From the NCBI RefSeq assembly GCF_030813515.1, contig NZ_JAUSUK010000001.1, forward strand, positions 1,178,001-1,242,000: a stretch of DNA of 64,000 nucleotides, in the 5' to 3' direction. The notes beneath the pieces were generated by a model. The model was given only the letters and a program-made list of their open reading frames with translations. It was not told the DNA's origin and searched no databases. The position numbers and the translations under genes are program-made. This DNA comes from Rhodopseudomonas julia. Its GTDB lineage: Bacteria > Pseudomonadota > Alphaproteobacteria > Rhizobiales > Afifellaceae. Below, piece by piece: positions 35,345 to 44,406 of the stretch (the stretch's first letter is position 1; each line of letters starts with the position of its first letter).

Positions 35345-35476
35345 AGGCGACACATTCCGGCGCCTGTTCGCGAGGATGGGCGCCGGGCTCATTCGCCAAG
35401 CTTAACCCATGCGCCCGCCCGCGGAGGGCGGCAAAAGCATCAAAAGTGTCGTTGAAAGAACGCTTTGGCGAATGCC

Positions 35477-35498
35477 GGCGCGCCTTACTCGGCGCGCC
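35477..35498 (-). terminator. Possible hairpin downstream of tRNA-Leu
   Basis: Two GGCGCGCC octamers (35477-35484 and 35491-35498) are each self-complementary, so they can pair around TTACTC to form a very stable stem. It lies 11-32 bp past the tRNA 3' end. No U-tract follows on the minus strand. Confidence 0.4.
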
Positions 35499-35508
35499 TC
35501 CCGAAATG

Positions 35509-35593
35509 TGGTGCCCAGGAGAGGACTCGAACCTCCACGCCTTGCGGCACACGGACCTGAACCGTGCGCGTCTACCAATTCCGCCACCTGGGC
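35509..35593 (-). tRNA. tRNA-Leu (anticodon CAG)
   Basis: An 85-nt class II tRNA on the minus strand. The acceptor stem is GCCCAGG/CCTGGGC with discriminator A and an encoded CCA (35509-35511). The anticodon loop TTCAGGT places CAG at 35559-35557. The long variable arm TGCC-GCAA-GGCG is typical of tRNA-Leu, and the T-arm has GGTTCGAGTCC. It decodes CUG, the main leucine codon in this GC-rich genome. It has its own promoter just upstream, overlapping the corC stop codon. Confidence 0.96.
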
Positions 35594-35609
35594 TCGGGAG
35601 CGGGCACCC

Positions 35610-35638
35610 CCTTAAGCCCTGGCGAGGGGTGAAGTCAA
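35610..35638 (-). promoter_or_regulatory. Promoter of tRNA-Leu
   Basis: On the minus strand TTGACT (35638-35633), 17 bp, then TTAAGG (35615-35610). The -35 is near consensus and the -10 is weak. The -35 includes the corC stop codon. Confidence 0.5.
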
Positions 35639-36783
35639 TCGGAAGTGTCGCTCGATGACGGACTTTCCGTCGCGCGCGGCTTATCGGCGATCTGAAGGGC
35701 CGGCGGGGCGCCCGACGGAGCCGGCAAAGCGGGCTCTGCAGCCTGGCGGCTCTTCACCCGCTGCACCAGCCGTCCCTTGCGCCGTTCGCGGATCCTGACA
35801 CGCTTGATGCGCCGCGGATCGGCCTCCAGGATTTCGATCTCGAACCCGTCGAGCGCATTGACGATCTCGCCCCGGACCGGGATGCGACCAAGCAGCGTAT
35901 AGATGAGGCCGCCCACGGTCTCGACCTCCTCGCCGAGTTCGCCGGTCAGGAAGGCGGGACCGATCACGTCGGCCAGCTCGTCGAGCTCGGCACGGGCATC
36001 GGCGACGAAGACGCCTTCCGCCACTTTGGCGATATCGGCATCCTCCTCGTCGTCATGCTCGTCTTCGATCTCGCCGACGATGGTTTCGACGAGATCCTCG
36101 AGCGAAACGAGACCGTCGGTGCCGCCATATTCGTCGATGACGAGCGCCATCTGCGTGCGCCCCGCCTGCATGCGTTCCAGGAGCATACGCGCGGGCATGG
36201 AGGGCGGCACGAAGAGGATGGGGCGGATAATGCCGGATGAGCGCAAAGGCTGGCTGAGATCGACGGGCGAGAAATCCAGCGAGGCAGAGAAGCGAAAGCG
36301 GCGTTCCGTCTCCTCCTCGGCCGCAGCCATGCTTTCAGGCTGCTCCAGATCCTTGCGCGCATGCTCCAGCATCCAGCCCACGACGTCCTTCAAATGGACC
36401 ATGCCCATCGGATCATCGAGCGTTTCGCGATAGACGGGCAGGCGCGAATGCCCGGCCTCCTTGAAGGCCATCAAGACGGTCGCGAGCGGAACGTCGTGGT
36501 CGACCGCATCGATATCTGCGCGCGGGACCATGACATCGTCGACACGCATATCGCCGAGCTTGAGGACGGCGCGCAGCATGGCGCGCTCTTCCGGCGCAAA
36601 AGCGGCCCCGTCGACTTCGTCGGCGGCGAGCACATGCTCGATTTCGGAGCGTGCCGAACCGTTCGACTTGCCGCCGATCAGGACCTTGAAGGTCGCGCGC
36701 AGGCGATCTCCCACACTTTCGGGCGTAGATTCAGAGACATCGTAGGAAAGTCCCGCAGGACTTCGAGATCGGTCGTCGTTCAT
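35635..36783 (-). CDS. corC: CorC/HlyC-family CBS-domain protein
   Basis: A 382-residue soluble protein. It has an N-terminal acidic segment, a tandem CBS pair (about 75-250; [36 protein letters not shown] and [33 protein letters not shown]), then the transporter-associated CorC_HlyC domain ([22 protein letters not shown]). The family is linked to magnesium/cobalt homeostasis and, in rhizobia, annotated as hemolysin-like. A Pro/Ser-rich tail follows. Its start overlaps the ybeY stop by 4 nt. The lnt gene often found next is absent; tRNA-Leu lies there instead. Confidence 0.92.
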   Translation of the reverse strand: MNDDRSRSPAGLSYDVSESTPESVGDRLRATFKVLIGGKSNGSARSEIEHVLAADEVDGAAFAPEERAMLRAVLKLGDMRVDDVMVPRADIDAVDHDVPLATVLMAFKEAGHSRLPVYRETLDDPMGMVHLKDVVGWMLEHARKDLEQPESMAAAEEETERRFRFSASLDFSPVDLSQPLRSSGIIRPILFVPPSMPARMLLERMQAGRTQMALVIDEYGGTDGLVSLEDLVETIVGEIEDEHDDEEDADIAKVAEGVFVADARAELDELADVIGPAFLTGELGEEVETVGGLIYTLLGRIPVRGEIVNALDGFEIEILEADPRRIKRVRIRERRKGRLVQRVKSRQAAEPALPAPSGAPPALQIADKPRATESPSSSDTSD

Positions 36784-37280
36784 GATCCTGGGGCCGGAAA
36801 GGCAACATCGCCCTGACGGTAGGGATCGGCAATGCCGAGCCTGGCCAGCGCTTCCTTCTCCAGCGTTTCCATCTCCTCTGCTTCAGTGTCTATTTGGTGA
36901 TCATGACCCAGCAGATGCAAGCAGCCATGCACCAGTAAATGGGCGAAATGGTCGAGAAAAGCTTTCTTCTGCTCTTCAGCCTCGCGTTCGATCGTCTCAA
37001 AAGCAAAGACAATGTCGCCCAAAAGGGGCCCCGGCGGCTGCGGATAGGACAAGACGTTCGTCGGCTTGTCCTTGCCGCGCCAGTCACGATTGAGGCACGC
37101 AATCGTCTCATCGTCGGTCAGGACGATGCTGAGTTCGACAGGCTCAAGGGCGCCTTCAGGCAGCGTCCAGCCGGCAACGGAAAGGGCCGCGTCCACGGCC
37201 TTGTCCATCAGCGGGGCGAGCTCGCTCTGCGGAGGCCAAGCCTCCGTCTCGCGAATCACGTCGATCGCAACGGCAGACAT
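36780..37280 (-). CDS. ybeY: Endoribonuclease YbeY (16S rRNA maturation)
   Basis: A 166-residue metalloprotein with the invariant zinc motif [11 protein letters not shown] (three His ligands) and the upstream landmarks [18 protein letters not shown] and GDIVFAFET. It works in 16S rRNA 3'-end processing and ribosome quality control. It overlaps corC by ATGA and follows phoH by 6 bp, so phoH-ybeY-corC is one translationally linked unit. Confidence 0.96.
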   Translation of the reverse strand: MSAVAIDVIRETEAWPPQSELAPLMDKAVDAALSVAGWTLPEGALEPVELSIVLTDDETIACLNRDWRGKDKPTNVLSYPQPPGPLLGDIVFAFETIEREAEEQKKAFLDHFAHLLVHGCLHLLGHDHQIDTEAEEMETLEKEALARLGIADPYRQGDVAFPAPGS

Positions 37281-37286
37281 ATGTCC

Positions 37287-38318
37287 TCAGAGCTCGCCCT
37301 TGGATACGGCACGACTTTGCTTGTCGTAGGCGTCGACGATGCGCTGCACCAGGGCGTGGCGCACCACGTCCTCCGCGCCGAAGCGCACGATCTCGATGCC
37401 TTCCACGCCGTTCAGGATGCGCGTCGCTTCCATCAGGCCGGAAATGTCACCTTCCCTGAGATCGATCTGCGTCGGATCACCCGTCACCACCATTTTCGAA
37501 CCCTCGCCGAGGCGGGTCAAAAACATCTTCATCTGCATGGCGGTGGTGTTCTGCGCCTCGTCGAGGATGACGACGGCATGAGAAAGCGTGCGCCCGCGCA
37601 TGAAGGCGAGCGGCGCGATCTCGATCGTGCCGGAAGCGAGAAGCCGCTCCACCTTGTCGGCGGCCATCATGTCATAGAGGGCGTCGTAGAGCGGCCTGAG
37701 ATAGGGATCGACCTTCTCGCGCATGTCGCCCGGCAGAAAGCCGAGCCTCTCGCCGGCTTCGACCGCGGGGCGCGACAGGATGATGCGTTCGATGTCGCCG
37801 CGCTCCAGAAGGGCGGCGGCGAAGGCGACCGCGAGATAGGTCTTGCCGGTGCCGGCCGGACCGATGCCGAAGATGAGCTCGCAACGGTCCATGGCGCGGA
37901 TATAGATGTCCTGGCGCGGCGTGCGGGCGGTGACGGAGCGCTTGCGCGTGCCGATCTGGGCGAGCTGCACGCGCGAGCCCGTCTCCAGGCTCGGCAGTGA
38001 CCATTGCGCGCCCGGCGTGTCGGCCATGCGGATCGCGCCCTCCACATCGCCCTGCAGCACGTCATGCCCTTCCAGGAGACGCTGATAGAGGGTGTTGAGG
38101 ATGGCGCGCGCTTGGCGCAGCTCGTCCGGCTCGCCAATGAGACGTACGACATTGCCGCGGGCGACGGCTTCGACACCGATCCGACGCTCGATCAGGGCGA
38201 GGTTCTGGTCGTATTCGCCGAAAAGAGCGCTCGCCAGACGGTTGTCATCGAAGACGAGTTCGATCTCTTCCGAAGTCGCGGATCTTTCCCGCTTCGGCCG
38301 CGGACGCGACACTGCCAT
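37287..38318 (-). CDS. phoH: PhoH-family ATPase (YbeZ)
   Basis: A 343-residue protein. Residues about 25-100 form a KH-like RNA-binding region, then a P-loop NTPase with Walker A GPAGTGKT, SRPAVEAGERLGFLPGDMREKVDPYLRPLYDAL and Walker B VVILDEAQNTT, ending GDPTQIDL. It partners YbeY in RNA metabolism. Its ATG overlaps the miaB stop (TGATG, one shared base), showing tight coupling. Confidence 0.95.
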   Translation of the reverse strand: MAVSRPRPKRERSATSEEIELVFDDNRLASALFGEYDQNLALIERRIGVEAVARGNVVRLIGEPDELRQARAILNTLYQRLLEGHDVLQGDVEGAIRMADTPGAQWSLPSLETGSRVQLAQIGTRKRSVTARTPRQDIYIRAMDRCELIFGIGPAGTGKTYLAVAFAAALLERGDIERIILSRPAVEAGERLGFLPGDMREKVDPYLRPLYDALYDMMAADKVERLLASGTIEIAPLAFMRGRTLSHAVVILDEAQNTTAMQMKMFLTRLGEGSKMVVTGDPTQIDLREGDISGLMEATRILNGVEGIEIVRFGAEDVVRHALVQRIVDAYDKQSRAVSKGEL

Positions 38319-39694
38319 CAGGCGGAAAGCCTTTCCAATGGGGGGCTCATCTGGCTGGCGAAAAGAGAGTTGGCGCCGATCTCATCCACTTTCACGGAGA
38401 CGATCTCGCCGATCAGATGCGCCGGCGCATCGACATGCACGGCCTGCAGGAAGGGCGAGCGGCCGACGAGCTGGCCTGGACGCCTGCCGGGCTTTTCCAG
38501 GAGCACATCGATCACCCTGCCCTGCATGGCCGCATTGAAGCGCGTCTGCTGCTCGCTCAACAGTGCCTGGAGGCGCTGCAGACGTTCCGACTTCACGGCT
38601 TCGTCGACTTGTTCACGCTCGGCCGCCGGCGTGCCGGGACGTGGCGAATATTTGAAGGAATAGGCCGAGGCGTAGCCGACGCGGGCAACGAGATCCATCG
38701 TGGCGGCGAAATCGTCCTCGCTTTCGCCCGGAAAGCCGACGATGAAATCGCCCGACAGAGCAAGATCGGGGCGCGCTTCACGCAGCCGGTCGACGAGACG
38801 GAAATATTCCTCGCGCCCATGACGGCGGTTCATGGCGGCAAGGATCTTGTCGGAGCCCGACTGCACGGGAAGATGCAGATACGGCATCAGCTTGTCGCAG
38901 TCGCGGTGGGCGGCGATCAGATCGTCCGCCATGTCGCGCGGATGCGAGGTCGTGTAGCGGATGCGCTCCAGCCCATCGATGTCCGCCAGCTCCAGCACGA
39001 GACGGGCAAGCGACCAGTCGGACCCATCCTCGGCCTCGCCGTGATAGGCGTTGACGTTCTGGCCGAGAAGCATGATTTCGCGCACGCCGGAGCCGACGAG
39101 GCGCCGCGCTTCGGCGAGGATCTTGGCGACCGGACGCGAGAATTCGCCGCCGCGCGTATAAGGCACGACGCAGAAGGTGCAGAACTTGTCACAGCCTTCC
39201 TGCACCGTGAGGAACGCCGCCGGATTGGCCGCAAGCCCGGAACGGGCGCGCGCCCTCGATGGAATATGGTCGAATTTGTCTTCGGACGGGAATTCAGTCT
39301 CCACCGCCGCGCCACCCGCACGGGCGCGAGCGAGAGCCGCGCCCAGACGATGATAGCTTTGCGGCCCGATAACCACATCGACGATGGGCGCGCGACGGAT
39401 GATCTCCTCGCCCTCCGCCTGGGCCACACAGCCGGCGATGGCGATCTCCACGCGCCGACCTTCCTCCTTCGCCGCCTCTTTCAAGGGGCGCAGGCGACCG
39501 ACCTCGGAATAGACCTTTTCGGCGGCCTTTTCGCGGATATGGCAGGTGTTCAGGACAATAAGATCGGCGTCTTCCGCCGTCTCGACAGCATCATAGCCGT
39601 CGCGTGCCAGCACGTCCGTCATACGATCGGAATCGTAGACGTTCATCTGACATCCGTACGTCTTGATGAAAACTTTGCGTCTCGCCGTGTTCAT
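38318..39694 (-). CDS. miaB: tRNA-2-methylthio-N6-dimethylallyladenosine synthase
   Basis: A 458-residue radical-SAM methylthiotransferase. The N-terminal domain has three cluster cysteines ([26 protein letters not shown]), the radical-SAM motif is CDKFCTFC (C-x3-C-x2-C), and a C-terminal TRAM domain ends near [14 protein letters not shown]. It modifies A37 of tRNAs reading UNN codons. ATG 39694 ([14 protein letters not shown]) matches family starts; its ribosome-binding site GAGGAG is rather far upstream (about 13 nt). Confidence 0.95.
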   Translation of the reverse strand: MNTARRKVFIKTYGCQMNVYDSDRMTDVLARDGYDAVETAEDADLIVLNTCHIREKAAEKVYSEVGRLRPLKEAAKEEGRRVEIAIAGCVAQAEGEEIIRRAPIVDVVIGPQSYHRLGAALARARAGGAAVETEFPSEDKFDHIPSRARARSGLAANPAAFLTVQEGCDKFCTFCVVPYTRGGEFSRPVAKILAEARRLVGSGVREIMLLGQNVNAYHGEAEDGSDWSLARLVLELADIDGLERIRYTTSHPRDMADDLIAAHRDCDKLMPYLHLPVQSGSDKILAAMNRRHGREEYFRLVDRLREARPDLALSGDFIVGFPGESEDDFAATMDLVARVGYASAYSFKYSPRPGTPAAEREQVDEAVKSERLQRLQALLSEQQTRFNAAMQGRVIDVLLEKPGRRPGQLVGRSPFLQAVHVDAPAHLIGEIVSVKVDEIGANSLFASQMSPPLERLSA

Positions 39695-39761
39695 GAAAAA
39701 CGGCGCGTGCTCCTCGCCAAGCGCATCATATACCAGCTTTAACCGAATTGAGCCGCGCTCG

Positions 39762-40607
39762 CTAGGCCCTTTCAGGCTCAGGTTCAAGCGATATTTCTTC
39801 GACCATGCGCATCACTTTTTGGGGATCGCGGCCGGCATTGAGCTCGGCCACCACCTCTTTGACGAGCGCGCCCGCCGCGCGGGTGACACGCTTGCGGTCC
39901 CCGTCGCGCGTGATCGTCACGGGCGGCAGGAAGACGACATGCACATCGACGGCCCCCTGTGACATCAACCGGCTCAAATGCGGCAAGAGATCCATGCCGC
40001 CATACCAGGCGACCCACGGCCGGTGCTGACGACCGAACGGCATGCCCAGCATGCGGGTATAGGCGATCGCCACCGGCTGCAGCGTGACCGGCCGACCTTC
40101 GGAAAAACTGCGCTGTGCGGCACCGACGATGGCGGAGCGGAAGGCGAGCACCTTGTTGCCATCGGAGGAAGTGCCTTCCGGGAAAAGCACCATCACATCG
40201 CCGGCGACGAGGCGCGCAGCGATTTCATCGGCCGCCTTGCCCGTCTGATGGCGCTTTTCGCGGTCGATGAAGACGGAGCGCTGCAATTTGGCGAAAAGGC
40301 CGAAAAGCGGCCAGTCGGCCACCTCCTTCTTGGCAATGAAGGAGACCGGAGCGATCGCGCTCAAAACGGGGATATCGAGCCAAGAAATGTGATTGGCGAG
40401 GAGAAGCAGCGGACGCTCGCCGGCGATCTTTCCATGCACGAAAAGGTGGATATCGAAGAGGCGCAGGACGAAGCGGTGCCAGTAAAGCGGCACGATCTTC
40501 GCCCAACGGCCACCGAGCCAGAGGCCCAGCGCCTGCGCCGGAATGGCAAAAGGCAGAGACAGGAGGAAGAGAAAGGCCGCCGCGGCAAGCCGGAGATGTG
40601 CAAACAT
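39762..40607 (-). CDS. plsC: 1-acyl-sn-glycerol-3-phosphate acyltransferase
   Basis: A 281-residue membrane-associated acyltransferase making phosphatidic acid or a related acylated lipid. A hydrophobic N-terminal helix (about 5-32) is followed by the catalytic HX4D motif NHISWLDI (His73, Asp78), [10 protein letters not shown], and substrate-binding [13 protein letters not shown] 40607 follows AGGGTAGGG. It lies between rimI and miaB as in many rhizobia, where some homologues are ornithine-lipid or LPS acyltransferases, so the substrate is not certain. Confidence 0.92.
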   Translation of the reverse strand: MFAHLRLAAAAFLFLLSLPFAIPAQALGLWLGGRWAKIVPLYWHRFVLRLFDIHLFVHGKIAGERPLLLLANHISWLDIPVLSAIAPVSFIAKKEVADWPLFGLFAKLQRSVFIDREKRHQTGKAADEIAARLVAGDVMVLFPEGTSSDGNKVLAFRSAIVGAAQRSFSEGRPVTLQPVAIAYTRMLGMPFGRQHRPWVAWYGGMDLLPHLSRLMSQGAVDVHVVFLPPVTITRDGDRKRVTRAAGALVKEVVAELNAGRDPQKVMRMVEEISLEPEPERA

Positions 40608-40614
40608 CCGAGCC

Positions 40615-40716
40615 CTACCCTGCGATCGGCGCCGGCACGGCGCGCACCAGGCGGAACGAGAGACCGCCGCAACGGCAGGCACTGGCACGATGCGGGCAGC
40701 ACGGCTTGTCTTGCAT
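40615..40716 (-). CDS. Hypothetical 33-residue Cys-rich micro-ORF
   Basis: The ATG at 40716 has CCGGAG eight bases upstream. The first half is MQDKPCCPHRASACRCGG, with four Cys and a His arranged like a small metal-binding knuckle; the rest is short and basic. It fills the space between rimI and plsC, 22 bp after rimI and 7 bp before plsC, exactly where rhizobia usually carry fur/mur. It is too short to be a Fur remnant by sequence. It may be a leader peptide, a metal-binding microprotein or chance. Confidence 0.33.
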   Translation of the reverse strand: MQDKPCCPHRASACRCGGLSFRLVRAVPAPIAG

Positions 40717-40738
40717 GGGCTTGTCTCCGGTGCTGCGG

Positions 40739-41218
40739 CTAGATGAGATCCCGGCGCATGACAAGCGCGGGCAGACGGGGCTGATCATCGCGGGCATAAT
40801 AGGCTGGCCTTTTGCCGACCTCCTCGAAGCCGAGCTTGCGGTAGAGCGAGACCGCCGCCGCGTTGCCGGCCTCCACCTCCAGATGCAGCGTCGCCACGCG
40901 CTCGTGGTAGAGCCGGCGCATCGTCTCTTCGACGAGCCGCTGGGCGATGCCGCGGCGCCGGTAGGATTTCAGGACGGCAAGCGTCAGAACCTCCGAATCG
41001 TCCGCCGCCTGGCGATAAAGGAGGAAGCCGGCCGGCGCCCGGCGCGTGACGCGTCCGGTATGGAACGCAACCAGCGCCCTCACGCCGTTCTGAGACAGGA
41101 AGGACGCGAAGTCGCCGTCGGTCCAGGCGTGACGGAAGGCGTCGGCGTGGATGCGGGCGAGGATCGGACTGTCCTCGGGCGTCGCCTCGCGCAGGGTGAT
41201 CTCGGTGCGGGGAATCAT
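40739..41218 (-). CDS. rimI: Ribosomal-protein-alanine N-acetyltransferase (GNAT)
   Basis: A 159-residue GNAT-fold protein. It has the acetyl-CoA loop YRRRGIAQRLVEE (R-x-x-G-I/A) at about 86-98, then HLEVEAGNAAAVSLYRKLGFEEVGKRPAYY, the RimI signature with its Asn and Tyr. It acetylates the N-terminus of ribosomal protein S18 in enterobacteria. Its ATG overlaps the tsaB stop by 4 nt; the tsaB-rimI pair is widespread. Confidence 0.93.
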   Translation of the reverse strand: MIPRTEITLREATPEDSPILARIHADAFRHAWTDGDFASFLSQNGVRALVAFHTGRVTRRAPAGFLLYRQAADDSEVLTLAVLKSYRRRGIAQRLVEETMRRLYHERVATLHLEVEAGNAAAVSLYRKLGFEEVGKRPAYYARDDQPRLPALVMRRDLI

Positions 41219-41934
41219 GGTGTTTCAGAGTGCCGTCTCAGGGATTTTGCCGTTTGCGGTTTGGCATCGGGAGGACGGAGATAAAGCGGCACGGGCGGGC
41301 TCACCGCATGCCCGCAAAGGGCAAGACGGGCGACCATGGCGATATCCGCCGAGGGACGCGCATCGGCAATGATCGCGGGAAGGCCGTCGGCCGCGAGAAC
41401 GCCGGCAATCGCATCCGCGGCCGCGCCGCAAAGCACGAGCCCCTCGAACGCATAGGGGGCCAGAAAGGCGGCCGCTTCTTCCTGCACTTCCCTTTGCGAG
41501 ACGATAATCTCCTCTCTGGAGGAGATTTCTTCCATGCGCAGGAAGACATTGCCGCGCCCGGCATCAAGCACGGCGGCGACGAGACCGGCCGCACAATGAG
41601 CGGCCTCGCTGTGGCGCACGCCCTCGCACAGTGCCTCCAGGACGTCGACGCCGAAGGCCGGGATTTGGAGCGCAAGCGCGAGGCCGCGAGCGGCCGCTAC
41701 GCCAATTCGGATGCCGGTGAAGGAGCCGGGGCCAACTGTAGTCGCAACCGCCGTCAGATCGGAATAGGCGACGGAGGCGTCCGCCAGGCATTCCTCGATC
41801 AGCGGGAAAAGCCGTTCGGCATGACCGCGACCGATTTCCACCTCGCGGCGGGCAAGACAATTGATCTTGCCTTCGTCTAGGGTCGCGAGCGCGACGGCGC
41901 AAAAAGGTCCGGCAGTGTCGAGGGCGAGAAGCAT
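41215..41934 (-). CDS. tsaB: tRNA threonylcarbamoyladenosine biosynthesis protein TsaB
   Basis: A 239-residue ASKHA-fold protein. It begins MLLALDTAG, with HAERLFPLIEECLADA and the hallmark VGPGSFTGIRIGVAAARGLALAL. TsaB scaffolds TsaD and TsaE in making t6A37. ATG 41934, with GAGCGGGGG upstream, matches the family start; a GTG at 41952 would add six residues. It overlaps rimI and follows the nfuA-like gene by 63 bp. Confidence 0.93.
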   Translation of the reverse strand: MLLALDTAGPFCAVALATLDEGKINCLARREVEIGRGHAERLFPLIEECLADASVAYSDLTAVATTVGPGSFTGIRIGVAAARGLALALQIPAFGVDVLEALCEGVRHSEAAHCAAGLVAAVLDAGRGNVFLRMEEISSREEIIVSQREVQEEAAAFLAPYAFEGLVLCGAAADAIAGVLAADGLPAIIADARPSADIAMVARLALCGHAVSPPVPLYLRPPDAKPQTAKSLRRHSETP

Positions 41935-41997
41935 CACCCCCGCTCTACTCACGGGGGCAATCGCTGTCGAGATGAAGAAAGCGAAGGGCTGACCCGA

Positions 41998-42552
41998 TCA
42001 GACCGGGCGCACCTCCTGAACGTCCGGCACGAAATGACGCAGAAGGTTCTCGATGCCGTGCTTCAACGTCGCCGTCGACGACGGGCAGCCGGCGCAGGCG
42101 CCGCGCATGTTGAGAAACACGATGCCGTTTTTGAAGCCCTTGAAGGTGATGTCGCCGCCGTCATTGGCAACGGCTGGGCGCACGCGCGTTTCGATCAATT
42201 CCTTGATCATGCCGACCGTCTCGCTGTCGGCATTGTCGAAGAATTCGTCACCGTCTTCTTCCTCATGGGCATCCGCCAGCACCGGTTCGCCGGAAAGGTA
42301 ATGCTCCATGATGGCGCCGAGGACAGCCGGCTTCATATGCTGCCATTCGGCTGTGTCCTTGGTGACGGTGATAAAATCCTGGCCGAGAAAGACGCCGGTA
42401 ACGCCGTCCACGGCGAAAATCCGTTCGGCCAGAGGCGAGGACGCGGCTTCTTCCGGAGAGCGGAAATCGCGCGTATCGGCCTGCAGCACGTCCCGCCCGG
42501 GAAGAAACTTCAGCGTTGCTGGGTTGGGCGTTTCTTCGGTCTGGATGAACAT
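41998..42552 (-). CDS. NifU-family Fe-S scaffold protein (Nfu1-like)
   Basis: A 184-residue protein with the Nfu N-terminal domain (MFIQTEETPNPATLKFLPGR, FFxxS-type region, VFLGQDFITVTK) and the C-terminal NifU domain with the cluster-binding CAGC (MRGACAGCPSSTATLKHGIE) after VRPAVANDGGDI. It carries Fe-S clusters to target enzymes, as mitochondrial NFU1 does. ATG 42552 follows GAGG. It lies next to tsaB, a conserved rhizobial pairing. Confidence 0.94.
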   Translation of the reverse strand: MFIQTEETPNPATLKFLPGRDVLQADTRDFRSPEEAASSPLAERIFAVDGVTGVFLGQDFITVTKDTAEWQHMKPAVLGAIMEHYLSGEPVLADAHEEEDGDEFFDNADSETVGMIKELIETRVRPAVANDGGDITFKGFKNGIVFLNMRGACAGCPSSTATLKHGIENLLRHFVPDVQEVRPV

Positions 42553-42693
42553 CGAAACCTCATCGCACGCGACAATTTGCGTGCTTTCACATCGTGGACG
42601 GGAGATGGACCCGGCGCCCCACTTCGTCAAGGGCGGCGCGACCGATGGCATCTCGCTGCAAGCCTCTGATCCCCCAGCCTAAGCGCCAGTTCA

Positions 42694-43359
42694 TCATGTG
42701 ACGATGGCGAGAACAAAGCCATCCCATCCCTTGGCGCCAACAGTCTGGATCGCGGTGGCGGAAAGGCGCGGCTCGCCGCCGATCATCTCCAGGAAGCGGC
42801 GCGTGCCGACGACACCCGGCTGCGCGGATTGCGGGTCCGTGACCTGCCCGTCGCGCACGACATTGTCGCCGAAGATGACGGTGCCAGACCGCGAAAGCTT
42901 CAACGCCCATTCCAGATAGGCCGGGTTGTTCGGCTTATCGGCGTCGATGAAGATGAAATCGAAGGGGCCGTCTCCCTCCTCGACGAGGTGAGGCAGGGTC
43001 TCAAGCGCTGGGGCGACGCGGATTTCGACCTTCTCCGCAAGCCCGGCACGAGCGATGTTGGCGCGCGCCACCGCGGCATGCTCTTCCGCAGCTTCGAGGC
43101 TCACCAGGCGGCCATCGTCGGGCAGAGCGCGGGCGAGCCAGATGGTCGAATAGCCGCCGAGCGTGCCGATTTCCAGAATGCGCTTCGCGCCCGCCATTCG
43201 GGCGAGAAGGTGAAGGAGCTTGCCCTGTGCCGGGGACACATCGATCGCCGGCAAACCGGCCGCCTCGTTGGCTGAGAGCGCCGCCTGCAGCCTCTCGTCG
43301 GACCCCACGACGGTCGCTTCGAGATAGGTGTCGACCACCTGCCATTCCTTTGTCGTCAT
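42694..43359 (-). CDS. Class I SAM-dependent O-methyltransferase (COMT-like)
   Basis: A 221-residue methyltransferase of the PF01596 type. It has SAM-binding LEIGTLGGYSTIWLARALP, VSLEAAEEHAAVARANI, the metal/substrate residues in FDFIFIDADKPNNPAYLEWAL, and GDNVVRDGQV. Such enzymes methylate catechol-like hydroxyls; the substrate is unknown. ATG 43359 has GGGAG at good distance. The frame is open upstream, but the added sequence is unrelated. Confidence 0.9.
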   Translation of the reverse strand: MTTKEWQVVDTYLEATVVGSDERLQAALSANEAAGLPAIDVSPAQGKLLHLLARMAGAKRILEIGTLGGYSTIWLARALPDDGRLVSLEAAEEHAAVARANIARAGLAEKVEIRVAPALETLPHLVEEGDGPFDFIFIDADKPNNPAYLEWALKLSRSGTVIFGDNVVRDGQVTDPQSAQPGVVGTRRFLEMIGGEPRLSATAIQTVGAKGWDGFVLAIVT

Positions 43360-43438
43360 CGTTATCTCCCGCTCGGCGGGCAGACTATGCTGGCGGCCGG
43401 CGGCAAGGTCCAGACCGAGCGAGGCCTTGCGGGCGGCT

Positions 43439-44332
43439 TCAATCCTTCGTGAGGAGCCCGGATTCCCAGCCGAGCATGGCGCGTTTTCGGGTGATGCCCC
43501 AGTGATAGCCGGTGAGCGCGCCCTTCGCCCCGACGACACGATGACAGGGCACGACGAAAGAGATCGGATTGCGACCGACCGCGGCCCCGACGGCGCGAGC
43601 CGCCTTCGGGCGTTCAAGCTTCTTAGCCAGCGCGCCATAGCTCGTCGCCGTGCCGACGGGAATATCGAGAAGGCTTTCCCACACGCGCACCTCGAAGTCG
43701 GAACCGATGAAGACCACCCGCAGGGGCTCCTCCGCACGCCAGGCGGAGGGCTCGAAGACGCGCTCGGCATACCGCGCCGTCGCCTCCGGGGCATGGCGAT
43801 AGCGGGCTTGCGGAAAACGCCCCATCATTTCGGCAAGCGTCGCCTCTTCCTCGCCCGGATCGGCGAATGCGAGACCTGCCAGACCGTAATCCGTCACCAA
43901 AAGCAGGGCGTTGCCGAAGGGCGAGGCGTGGAAGCCGTAAGCCATCTCCAGCCCCTCCCCGCGGTTCTTATAGGCGCCGGGCGTCATCGCATGGTGGGTG
44001 ACGAAGAGATCATGCAGACGCCCGGGCCCGGAAAGGCCGAGCTCGTAGCTCGTGTCGAGAAGATTGGCGGATTGATCGAGAAGCCGCTTGGCGTGATCGA
44101 GGGTGACGGCCTGCAAAAACCCCTTCGGCGACAGACCGCACCAGCGCGTGAAGAGCTTGTGCAGGCGCGTCGGGCTCATGCCGACCTCGGCTGCGATCTC
44201 CTCCAGTTCCGGCTGGTCGCGGTAATTCCTGCTGAGATAGGCGATCACCGCGCAAACGATTGCGTAATCGGTCTCGGAATTCGTCGGTTCGCGGCTCGTC
44301 ATGGAAGAAGCAAGGGGGCTGTGCATGGTCAT
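43439..44332 (-). CDS. AraC-domain methylated-DNA-protein cysteine methyltransferase
   Basis: A 297-residue fusion. Residues about 20-115 are an AraC-type DNA-binding domain (LEEIAAEVGMSPTRLHKLFTRWCGLSPKGFLQ), and 120-295 are an alkylguanine transferase with acceptor Cys in FVVPCHRVVG and upstream ARAVGAAVGRNPI. It lacks the Ada N-terminal zinc domain that senses methyl phosphotriesters, so it cannot be switched like E. coli Ada. It removes O6-alkyl groups from guanine. ATG 44332 follows GGAGG. Confidence 0.9.
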   Translation of the reverse strand: MTMHSPLASSMTSREPTNSETDYAIVCAVIAYLSRNYRDQPELEEIAAEVGMSPTRLHKLFTRWCGLSPKGFLQAVTLDHAKRLLDQSANLLDTSYELGLSGPGRLHDLFVTHHAMTPGAYKNRGEGLEMAYGFHASPFGNALLLVTDYGLAGLAFADPGEEEATLAEMMGRFPQARYRHAPEATARYAERVFEPSAWRAEEPLRVVFIGSDFEVRVWESLLDIPVGTATSYGALAKKLERPKAARAVGAAVGRNPISFVVPCHRVVGAKGALTGYHWGITRKRAMLGWESGLLTKD

Positions 44333-44406
44333 AGCGGTCCTCCAGGCTGCAAGATGACCGCGCTTCGGCGTCGCGGCCACCCGTTTCTTGCGCCTCGGCG
44401 GAGGAC

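Noticed and set aside
36939-38000. 353-codon plus-strand frame over ybeY-phoH
   Set aside because: Antisense to conserved housekeeping genes; no family resemblance.
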